In this document: in pieces, positions 25,264 through 33,603 of the stretch
How the letters are laid out: every line of letters starts with the position of its first letter
Numbering within the stretch: position 1 is the stretch's first letter
Source of the DNA: CAWGGS01 sp046704745
GTDB taxonomy: Bacteria; Desulfobacterota; Desulfobulbia; Desulfobulbales; Desulfocapsaceae
Assembly: GCA_046704745.1 (NCBI GenBank)
Contig: JBJKRL010000137.1
Span: 1 to 64,000, forward strand
DNA length: 64,000 nt
Direction of reading: 5' to 3'
Notes under the pieces: generated by a model
What the model saw: only the letters and a program-made list of their open reading frames with translations
Told to the model about the DNA's origin: nothing
Database searches by the model: none
Translations under genes and position numbers: made by a program

Positions 25264-26275
25264 TTTCGGAGCGTTTATTGATTTACCATTGATTTGGTAC
25301 GGTATTATCGCCACCGCCATATTCATGTATGTTCTGCTCGACGGTTTCGATCTGGGCGTGGGAATTCTTTTTCCTTTTGCGCCCACAGACAACTGCAGGA
25401 ACCGGATGATGAACTCCATTGCCCCCTTCTGGGACGGCAACGAAACCTGGCTGGTCCTTAGCGGCGGCGGGATGTTTGCTGCATTCCCCCTGGCTTACTC
25501 GATACTTATGCCGGCCTTGTATATCCCGATAATCATGATGCTGCTCGGGTTGATCTACCGGGGGGTGGCCTTTGAATTTCGCTTCAAATCAACCGGAGCA
25601 ACCCGAAAATTCTGGGATTATTCATTCCATTTCGGATCGCTCGTCGCCACCTTCATGCAAGGCATGGTCTTGGGCGCATTCGTCCAGGGAATAAAGGTCC
25701 AGGGGCGCGGTTTTGCCGGTCACCCCTTTGATTGGCTCAACGCCTACAGCGTCATGGTGGGGATGGCACTGGTCTTCGGCTATACATTATTGGGCGCCAC
25801 CTGGCTGGTTATGAAGACCGACGGCATCACCCAGGACTGGGCGCGAAAGTGCGCTGCTTATGTTCTCGGCTATGTCGGTCTGTTTCTGGGCATCGTCAGT
25901 ATCAGCATGCCCATGATGAATGTCGACATCAAGCTGTTATGGTTCAGTCTCCCGAACTTCTTTTACCTGATGCCCATACCTTTGGTAACGTGTGCTCTCT
26001 TCGCTTTAATCTGGCATGGTCTTCACAAGGGAAAGGAAAACCTCCCCTTTCTGCTAAGTATCGGCGTCTTTTTTACCGGATATTTGGGGCTGGGAATCAG
26101 CCTCTGGCCCTGGCTCGTCCCATTTAACGTCACCTTTCGTCAGGCAGCGGCAGCTCCACCGTCCCAGTCGCTGCTGCTGGTCGGGACAGTGATCATGCTT
26201 CCCATCATCCTTGTTTATGTAGCCTTTACCTACTATGTATTTCGAGGAAAATCTTCTGAGGAAACCCACTACTAA
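25256..26275 (+). CDS. cydB: Cytochrome bd oxidase subunit II
   Basis: 339-aa membrane subunit that stabilises the heme centres of CydA. Family motifs are present: DGFDLGVGILFPF near the start, APFWDGNETWLVLSGG, and FRFKSTGATRKFWDYSFHFGSLVATFMQGM in mid-chain. About eight or nine hydrophobic helices. The start overlaps the cydA end, with a GGAGG site six bases upstream, so the pair is translationally coupled. No cydX-like small ORF or cydCD genes are visible directly downstream; the convergent activase gene ends 36 bases later. Confidence 0.95.
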   Translation: MFNFGAFIDLPLIWYGIIATAIFMYVLLDGFDLGVGILFPFAPTDNCRNRMMNSIAPFWDGNETWLVLSGGGMFAAFPLAYSILMPALYIPIIMMLLGLIYRGVAFEFRFKSTGATRKFWDYSFHFGSLVATFMQGMVLGAFVQGIKVQGRGFAGHPFDWLNAYSVMVGMALVFGYTLLGATWLVMKTDGITQDWARKCAAYVLGYVGLFLGIVSISMPMMNVDIKLLWFSLPNFFYLMPIPLVTCALFALIWHGLHKGKENLPFLLSIGVFFTGYLGLGISLWPWLVPFNVTFRQAAAAPPSQSLLLVGTVIMLPIILVYVAFTYYVFRGKSSEETHY

Positions 26276-26310
26276 CGGCTATCTCAACCTCGTCTGGTGA
26301 AAAAATCCGG

Positions 26311-29300
26311 CTAGTTCGATTCACTGGAATGAGAAGCAAGCATCTCCCGATGAAGACGCTCCGCCTGCAGGCAAAAGGCCTCCAGCCGAGCCTCGATGAT
26401 TTGGGGGAAGGGAGTGCCGTCGGTCTCGACGGCCAGAAAAGGAAATCTGCGCTCGCCGTTTAAAAGAATTGGAGAAACAGCGGCTCCGTTTAATTGCGCC
26501 CTTTTTTCCGTACTGGTGAATTTCTCCTGCAGCACGGCCTCCGCCACCCTGCTCGGCATGCAACCGAAGGGTCCGATGGAGATGATCCCGCAGGAAGGGT
26601 TGAGGATATCATGAAAGGCGGAACCGACCGTGAGAATGGCTTCGCCTCGAAGTTGCGGCGAGATGTATCTTGCCCCCAACTTCACCACATGCTCTATCCC
26701 CATATCAGCATGAAAAAAGAGTCCTGATGGGGCCAGGAGGTCGCGAATTTTACGATCGATTTTTTCCTTCACCCACCGAACAATATGAAACGACAGTGAT
26801 TTCTGCCCGAGGATACCGTTTCCAATCAACCAATCCAGATACTTAAACCATTCACTGTTCTGGGCAGTGCGGACAGCGAACCCTCGGTCGGCCATCTTTT
26901 CGATAAGTTCCTGGAGCGATATCGGATCGTGTCGGACATAAATTTCCCCTGCCAGGGTGATCTTGGGGATTTCCTCATAGTTCCGGACAAGAGCAATCTC
27001 CCCCAACTCCTTCGCACTTTTCCGCAGCTGCGCTGTGAGAATTTTCCAATCCTTAACAATAACATCTGAGATAGCATCGTGATTTTTATGAAATATTTCC
27101 AGGGCCGCCTCTCTGTCGACTGCCGCTGCCATAAGCGTTGACCACATCTCATCAAACAGATCTCCGATGATTACAGCCCGCCAGGCATTGAGGTAGAATT
27201 TCCTGCCCAGGCCGCCGTAACAGTTTTCCGAACTCGGGGAAAATACTGCAATATTGGACAGATTGCATTCGGAGATCAACCGCTGGGTAAAGACGTTATA
27301 CTGGCCGAACCGACAGGGTCCCGGGGCGCTGGGCATGAGATAGACCGTTACTTCATCTTCCGGACGTCTGTTGCGTACATAGTCAAGAATCGAGCCGATG
27401 GTTGTCTGCAGGGGCAGGCATTCCTTGCAGCTTGAATACCCACGTCCCAATTTAAGGGTTTCGGCATCTGCCGGAGCAAGGGCCTCGGCCCGGACGCCGA
27501 CCCGGGCGAAGCTTTTGGCCAAAAGAGTTGAACCGAACCGGCCCATGGAGGGAATCAAAACCCGGACCCGTTTGTCGGTCAACGGGATCAGTTCCCCATC
27601 AGCTCGTCTTACTAAGCCTCCTTCTTTCCTATATTCCATGACAACCGAAGCTGAAGGTGTATCACCACTTAGCTCGACTAAAGGCTTTGCCAAGCTCCGA
27701 TACGAGGATACGATATCGAGAAATGCCTCGATCCTCGTTTCAATACCCGCATCGGCCGTATGGCTGTCCAGTTCCAGGGTCAGACTTGGTTTTTTGCCCA
27801 GTATGTCCCGGAAATAGGTGAGGATAAACGAATCCGGTCCACATGAGAAGTTTGTAATATAAATGGGAAAGAGCTGTGGATGGCCGGCTACGTATGAGGC
27901 ACACCTCAAGAGGATATTGCCCATGGCCCAATACATATTTTTATCTTCGGCAAGCCGGTAATCTTCAAAATCCAGCATATCGAAAGGAATGACCCTGATC
28001 CCCCGGGAGGCAAGTTTCATACTCACCCCTTTGTTTGCTTCCCGGGCAAAGCTGTTATAGGGTCTGCCGAAGAGAACAACGACCAATTCATCCGGATTTT
28101 TTTCCAGATCTCCCAATACGCGGCGTCCTATTTCTTTCAGCTGCCTCTGGCACCCCTCCTGCATATCGATCGCCTTGGCAAAGGCCCGTATTCCATGTTT
28201 TCTGGAAAGACCAAGTGACTCGGCCAACTGTCCGAATACGTTCTGCTGGCTGGTTAAATCATCGGTAAAATCGATGGTCGGCGACAGAGTGCGGGGCCCG
28301 TCCAGTTCCTTAAATACACTTTTGAGATAAAAAGGCTCGCTTTGGACAAAGACACACGTACACGAGGTGTCTCGGCTGCCGGACGGTATACCCTTCAAAT
28401 GGGGAAGGAACGTGTAATCGGCATCAATTTTCAGCATGTCGGCAAGATACCCATGCGCAAGTTCAGCCGGATAGCAAAATTGTGCTCCCCTTTGCGAGAT
28501 CCCATTCTCGTCAACGACATCGGGAAGGATCAACCGGAAACCGAGTTCATCGAAGTAGCTTTTATAAAACGGATAGTAGGAGTTTACCAGGAAGGATCGA
28601 TTCATACGTACGGTGGGACGGGTGTCCGTTGCCGAATGCTCATTGCCGGCAAATATAATCCGCTCCCTTTGCGCTACCAGATCAAAGGAATCGACGTCGA
28701 ATTTTTTGTTGTGGATCAGATTGTCATATCGATTGCAGATTCCTCCAAACGGGTAGGTCTTTTCATTGATCCTTATTCTTGCTATCTCACATTTGCGATC
28801 ACACCTTTCCTTCCCGCCCGGACAGATGAACGGAGTCTCATATGTCACATCTCGTTTGGCAAGTTGCTGCAGGTCATATTTTCCCTCATCCAGCAGTCCC
28901 TGCTCGATTCTTTTTTCCACCTCGAGAGCAACACCGAAAGCACCGATCAAACCAGGATCAGGAGGGACGATAACCTCTTTCCCGGTAAGAGCAGCGAGTG
29001 CCACAGGAACGGCTTTATTATAACAGACACCGCCTTGAATAAAGATCTTCTTTCCCACCGGGCGGTTTCCTTTGACTCTGTTTATGTAATTCATTGCCAC
29101 AGAATAGACCAGACCGGCAACGATATCTTCAGTCGGCACATGCTGTTGAACTGCATTCTTAATATCCGAGCTGATAAAAGCGGCGCATTGATCACTGAAA
29201 TTCAAAGGTTTTGTGCCCTGAAAGGCGACATCGCTGATTCCGGTGACATCCAACCCAAGACTTTCTTTGGCCGACTCTTCAAGGAAAGAACCGGTCCCGG

Positions 29301-30597
29301 CACTGCAAGCCTCATTCATGGCATAATCGTTGGGTACACCGTTTGTGAGATAGGTATATTTGGCGTCTTGGCCGCCGAGCTCAAAAATTGTGTCAACTTG
29401 TTCATCATAATAGGCAGCTGCAGTGGCATGGGCTATAATCTCATTAATAACGCCATCGGTCATACCGTGCAGGCCGGCGATCTGCCGTCCCGAACCGGTA
29501 ACCCCCAGGCCCTCAATGGCGATGGGTACATCTACCTGCCGCAGAAGCTCGGAATACACATTTTTAGAGGCCTGCACCGGATCGCCGTTTGTCCGCAGAT
29601 AGACCGATGCCAACACAGCCTTATCCCGCCTCCGAAAGAGGACGCCTTTGGTGGTGGTGGAACCGACATCAAGGCCGAGAATCGTCTTATCGCCGGCCTC
29701 CGCCCTGCCATGCGGTCTTTCTTTATACAGAACAAGATGACGAAAGTGTTCTAGCGGTTTATGAAAAGAAAAATGGGAAATCGTATCACGAAAAAGATCC
29801 TTCATTCCGGGGAAGGCACGCGGCGTATTGGCAAGCGCCCATAGGGCTGCGCCCAATGCCTCAAAACATGCTGCTTCCTCCGGAATATGGAGATGCGCAA
29901 CCTTTTGTTTGAGAAAATGAACCATGCCGCGGTTGGCGGCGCATCCTCCCACGAGCAGGACAGGTCCGGCAGGAATCTTTTTTATAAGCTCCTCGATCTT
30001 GCTGGCCATCATTTTGCTTAAACCTGCGACAACGGCAGCCTTCGCCACCCCTTTGTTGAGGGCATGAGTACAGTCGCTTTTGCAAAAGACGGAACATCTG
30101 CCTGAAATTTTGAAGGGCTTTGCTGCAAAATCCATAGTGGCAACTTCATCCAAGGAGATGTTCATTCGTCGAAGTTGCTGCAGAAAAAAATCACCAGTGC
30201 CGGATGCACACTTGTTGCCCGTGTGTATATTCTGGATGCACCCCTGTCCATCGAGGTGATACGCCATGAATGTCTCCCCGCCGGCCGATACAACCGCCTG
30301 ATACGACTGCTCGGGAGGAAAAAGATAACCGATTGCAGATTCTACTGCTTCAGGTTCGGAAATCGAGGAAAGCGTCAGGGCATTGCGAAATTTACGCCCC
30401 GTGACACATAGACGTTTTTCCTCTATATTTTCAGTCTCTTGCAGGATACGGATTATACACCCGTGCACATCGCCGAGATGAGCTCTCGTTACGCTGCGTA
30501 TAATCTTTTGGCTGTTGTCGGCCTCTTCAACTTCAACCAAAGATACGGTAGAAGCCCCAAGGCATATCCCAAGTGAACGAACCCCCGAAGCCTTCAC
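26311..30597 (-). CDS. Giant acyl-CoA dehydratase activase-related protein
   Basis: 1428 aa. Two BcrAD/BadFG-type ATPase domains lie in series: the first (about 8-260) has NKCASGTGDFF and GRCSVFCKSDC; the second (about 305-570) has GLDVGSTTTKGV, ELGGQDAKY, NEACSAGTGSFLEES and SDQCAAF, whose Cys pair can hold the bridging [4Fe-4S] cluster of the activase dimer. A DUF2229 region and a dehydratase D-subunit-like Cys-containing region follow (RPYNSFAREANKGV, FSCGPDSF). Such fusions are common in anaerobes, but their substrate is mostly unknown. It is a single gene with no dehydratase subunits beside it. Confidence 0.88.
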   Translation of the reverse strand: MKASGVRSLGICLGASTVSLVEVEEADNSQKIIRSVTRAHLGDVHGCIIRILQETENIEEKRLCVTGRKFRNALTLSSISEPEAVESAIGYLFPPEQSYQAVVSAGGETFMAYHLDGQGCIQNIHTGNKCASGTGDFFLQQLRRMNISLDEVATMDFAAKPFKISGRCSVFCKSDCTHALNKGVAKAAVVAGLSKMMASKIEELIKKIPAGPVLLVGGCAANRGMVHFLKQKVAHLHIPEEAACFEALGAALWALANTPRAFPGMKDLFRDTISHFSFHKPLEHFRHLVLYKERPHGRAEAGDKTILGLDVGSTTTKGVLFRRRDKAVLASVYLRTNGDPVQASKNVYSELLRQVDVPIAIEGLGVTGSGRQIAGLHGMTDGVINEIIAHATAAAYYDEQVDTIFELGGQDAKYTYLTNGVPNDYAMNEACSAGTGSFLEESAKESLGLDVTGISDVAFQGTKPLNFSDQCAAFISSDIKNAVQQHVPTEDIVAGLVYSVAMNYINRVKGNRPVGKKIFIQGGVCYNKAVPVALAALTGKEVIVPPDPGLIGAFGVALEVEKRIEQGLLDEGKYDLQQLAKRDVTYETPFICPGGKERCDRKCEIARIRINEKTYPFGGICNRYDNLIHNKKFDVDSFDLVAQRERIIFAGNEHSATDTRPTVRMNRSFLVNSYYPFYKSYFDELGFRLILPDVVDENGISQRGAQFCYPAELAHGYLADMLKIDADYTFLPHLKGIPSGSRDTSCTCVFVQSEPFYLKSVFKELDGPRTLSPTIDFTDDLTSQQNVFGQLAESLGLSRKHGIRAFAKAIDMQEGCQRQLKEIGRRVLGDLEKNPDELVVVLFGRPYNSFAREANKGVSMKLASRGIRVIPFDMLDFEDYRLAEDKNMYWAMGNILLRCASYVAGHPQLFPIYITNFSCGPDSFILTYFRDILGKKPSLTLELDSHTADAGIETRIEAFLDIVSSYRSLAKPLVELSGDTPSASVVMEYRKEGGLVRRADGELIPLTDKRVRVLIPSMGRFGSTLLAKSFARVGVRAEALAPADAETLKLGRGYSSCKECLPLQTTIGSILDYVRNRRPEDEVTVYLMPSAPGPCRFGQYNVFTQRLISECNLSNIAVFSPSSENCYGGLGRKFYLNAWRAVIIGDLFDEMWSTLMAAAVDREAALEIFHKNHDAISDVIVKDWKILTAQLRKSAKELGEIALVRNYEEIPKITLAGEIYVRHDPISLQELIEKMADRGFAVRTAQNSEWFKYLDWLIGNGILGQKSLSFHIVRWVKEKIDRKIRDLLAPSGLFFHADMGIEHVVKLGARYISPQLRGEAILTVGSAFHDILNPSCGIISIGPFGCMPSRVAEAVLQEKFTSTEKRAQLNGAAVSPILLNGERRFPFLAVETDGTPFPQIIEARLEAFCLQAERLHREMLASHSSESN

Positions 30598-31173
30598 TTT
30601 TAATCCCTAAGTGTTTTATATAAAAGTAGATTATTCGATCATATCTGAAACGCCGGCCAAGCCGTGATTCCAACTCTTTTCTTTATTTCGGCAAATTCTG
30701 CCGTGAGGATAATTCCAGCACCCTATACATACTCCTTATTGAGAATTTTTGTCAAACTCTCTATGAGTTAAAGGCATAAAAAAATATTCGGATCTCTTTA
30801 TCCTGGAAACAAACCTTTGAATATGCATGCTTGTTTCCCATTCAAAAAGTTGGCTTTTTGGTCGGCTTGTAGTAAATAGCCCTTTGAGTTCTTCGGTAAA
30901 ACCAACAGTGGTTGCAGACTGGTGTTTTATACTTTATAAAAATCATCTTTGCCATGATTGAAGATTTTTATTTCAGCATTATCTATAAAGAGCTTATTGC
31001 TTCGGTAACAAAATATATGAACGCTCTGTGGAGAAGCAACCCCATGGCTATACCGATTGACTTGATCAAATCGACAGAACCCATGCTGATATTGAGAGGT
31101 GCCCGCTCCCCTGTCGACGAAAAATTTAACAGCTTACTTGCCGCAGTAACACCATAGAAAGAATAGAGACCGC
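30598..31173. other. Divergent intergenic region, activase and MMPL exporter
   Basis: About 575 bases, AT-rich. An 81-codon frame at 30912-31157 lacks a ribosome site and family character, and I do not call it. Promoters for both flanking genes should lie here, but none is distinctive. Confidence 0.4.
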
Positions 31174-33603
31174 ATGAGTTTTACCAAGAGTATTGAGACA
31201 CTTTGCCGCAGCGTTTATCGGCATCCATTGATATGGCTGATCATCACTTTCCTTCCCACCCTCCCGGCCCTGTATGAGATCCAGAATATCGGATTAAATT
31301 CTGATATCGTTCGGCTTTTACCAGATCACAGCCCGGCGGCTAAATGGACAAGGAAGCTCGGGAAAATAGTGGGTGATGGTGGTTATTTCACCATCCTGCT
31401 CAAAGGAGATGATAAACAGAAACTTATCAGGGCAGTGGAAAAAACGGCAAAAGAGGTAGAGACTCTGCCTGAAGTCGACTCTGTCACCTATACCAATCCG
31501 ACAACTTTTATCAACAAATACAAATATCTCCTCATCTCAAAATATTACCTGGAAAACATCCTCGACTATATTTTAGAGATCAAGGCGAAACTCAATCCAT
31601 TTACGGATGATCTCCTTTCACCACAGGAGACACATCAAGTCCGGGGAGAAGACAGAAAACAGGACGAGATTGAAAGACTTCTCGATCACTATGCTAATCT
31701 GACCCCATATCAGGAAAGTAAAGACGGCAAAGTTTTTGGTATCTTCATACGACCGAAACCCGGTTTTACCAAAATAAGAGATTTACACGCTCTGATGGTA
31801 AAACTTGACACGATCGGTACGCGTACAAGCAACGAATTTGGTGTCTGGGCGGGGATCGGAGGTTCCCAGATCGACAACTTAAGAGAATACGACGTTATTC
31901 TCTCGGATCTGAATCGGTCGGGGTTCATCACCGTTATAGGCGTGCTTTTGGTTCTCATTTTAAGTTTTCGCTCCCTGGTTGTCCTGCCGGTCTTGCTCTA
32001 TCCACTGGCTGCCGGTCTTCTTTGGTCATTTGCCCTGGTGCCGCCCATTCTCAACGATCTGAACGTCATCACATCGTTTCTTCTCCTGGTAATGTTCGGC
32101 CTGGGAATAGATTGTTCCATTCACCTGGTCAAACGATTCCAGCAGGAACTGGTAAACCGGCCTCCCGAGCAGGCACTGATTGAAACCTACCGGTCCACAG
32201 GATTGTCCATCATCACTTCAGGGCTTACAACCGGCCTGGCATTGCTTGTTCTGGCATTTTCCGACTTCAGGGGTTTTTCCGAATTCGGACTGATCGGCGG
32301 TGGTACGATGCTGATCACACTGGTGGCGATGTTCACCGTTATGCCTCCCACTTTGATCCTGGGACACAAATTAAAACTCATAAAACCCACCGGAATCCAT
32401 ACAACCAAATGGCTGAGGGCCTACCCCAAACTGGCATTATTTATTGTCCTGGCCATGCCCGTCTGCCTGGGGGCAATAGCCTGGAACTTAAGATTCGACT
32501 TTAATTTCAATGCGTTGGAAGCTGACATTCCGGGCAACAAAATTTTTAACGCCTATAACGATGCCGTGTATAAGACCAAGCATCTGTCTCCGGGGGCCAT
32601 CTACGTTGCCCCGAATCTCACAAGCCTCGACGCACTGCTGTCCGACCTCAACCATCGGATGAACAAGCGGGGCACCTATTTTCTCAAAACCACCAGCGTA
32701 AGGACCTTCGCTCCAACAGAGCAAGAGACCAAAGAGCGCCTGCAACTCATTAAAAACATACAGGAGCAGCTGCATGGAAGGTGGACAAAGAAAATAAAAG
32801 ATCCGCTTCTGAGGCAATGGGTGGCCGACTTTGTCTCCTGGGCTCCTCCCAAAAGGCCGCCAACAATTGCCGATCTTCCGCCCAGCATTACCAACTCGCT
32901 GATGGCCGGACCCAATAAAAATCTCTACCTGGTAGGTCTCTACCCCAATGTTGTCAGAGGAAACGGAAAAAACGCCATGGGATTTACCAAAGAGATGTAC
33001 GATATGAAACTGCCTCCCGGAATCGAAGGTCCTGTTGGTGAAATGCCCGTTTTTGCAGAAATCCTATGGACTGTAACGGCAGAAGGACCGTGGGTGTTGA
33101 TCATGTCCTTCCTCTCCGTCTTCATCCTTATTTTCTTAGGTGTACGCTCCTTTAAGGAAACCGTATGGATAACCGTCCCTCTTATTTCCGGATTGATTTT
33201 GACCATGGGCATTATGTCCCTCGCCGATTTTCGGCTCAATTTTTTCAATGTGGTCATATTTCCGGCACTGATCGGGATGGGGGTCGATTCCGGCGTCCAT
33301 TTTTACAATCGCTGGAAAGAATTGAACATGGACACAGATGCATGTCTCCAAGAGCTTTTCGAACCCCTGACAGGCTGCACAGTTACCACCATCATGGGAT
33401 ATTCGGGAATGGTCCTGGCCTCTCATCCAGGGCTTCGTTCCATAGGCCTTCTCGCTTCCTTGGGATTGGGCTGTATATGGCTGACCTCGCTTGTTCTTTT
33501 TCCCGGTCTTCTTGAATATCTCAAAACCCGAGGTAAGATACCACTAAAGTCCGGCATCTTCTATCAGAATCAAAGCTTTGATATCGTGAGGAAAGATGCA
33601 TGA
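31174..33603 (+). CDS. MMPL/RND-superfamily exporter
   Basis: 809-aa polytopic protein of the MMPL-type RND superfamily, which exports lipids and related hydrophobic molecules using the proton gradient. An N-terminal helix leads into a periplasmic loop (about 40-250), five helices (with FGLGIDCSIHLVKRF as the conserved motif), a second loop (about 420-640) and a second helix set with GMGVDSGVHFYNRW. Both halves thus carry the GxGxD-x-x-x-H signature. Its TGA overlaps the ATG of the next gene (ATGA), so the two are coupled, and context points to an envelope lipid or glycolipid as cargo. HpnN-like hopanoid exporters are one alternative. Confidence 0.88.
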   Translation: MSFTKSIETLCRSVYRHPLIWLIITFLPTLPALYEIQNIGLNSDIVRLLPDHSPAAKWTRKLGKIVGDGGYFTILLKGDDKQKLIRAVEKTAKEVETLPEVDSVTYTNPTTFINKYKYLLISKYYLENILDYILEIKAKLNPFTDDLLSPQETHQVRGEDRKQDEIERLLDHYANLTPYQESKDGKVFGIFIRPKPGFTKIRDLHALMVKLDTIGTRTSNEFGVWAGIGGSQIDNLREYDVILSDLNRSGFITVIGVLLVLILSFRSLVVLPVLLYPLAAGLLWSFALVPPILNDLNVITSFLLLVMFGLGIDCSIHLVKRFQQELVNRPPEQALIETYRSTGLSIITSGLTTGLALLVLAFSDFRGFSEFGLIGGGTMLITLVAMFTVMPPTLILGHKLKLIKPTGIHTTKWLRAYPKLALFIVLAMPVCLGAIAWNLRFDFNFNALEADIPGNKIFNAYNDAVYKTKHLSPGAIYVAPNLTSLDALLSDLNHRMNKRGTYFLKTTSVRTFAPTEQETKERLQLIKNIQEQLHGRWTKKIKDPLLRQWVADFVSWAPPKRPPTIADLPPSITNSLMAGPNKNLYLVGLYPNVVRGNGKNAMGFTKEMYDMKLPPGIEGPVGEMPVFAEILWTVTAEGPWVLIMSFLSVFILIFLGVRSFKETVWITVPLISGLILTMGIMSLADFRLNFFNVVIFPALIGMGVDSGVHFYNRWKELNMDTDACLQELFEPLTGCTVTTIMGYSGMVLASHPGLRSIGLLASLGLGCIWLTSLVLFPGLLEYLKTRGKIPLKSGIFYQNQSFDIVRKDA

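Noticed and set aside
28342..29754. A 470-codon plus-strand frame opposite the activase gene
   Set aside because: It is the shadow of a clear coding gene and shows no family motif or ribosome site.
30912..31157. An 81-codon frame upstream of the MMPL exporter
   Set aside because: No ribosome site, no family similarity and a composition like noncoding DNA.
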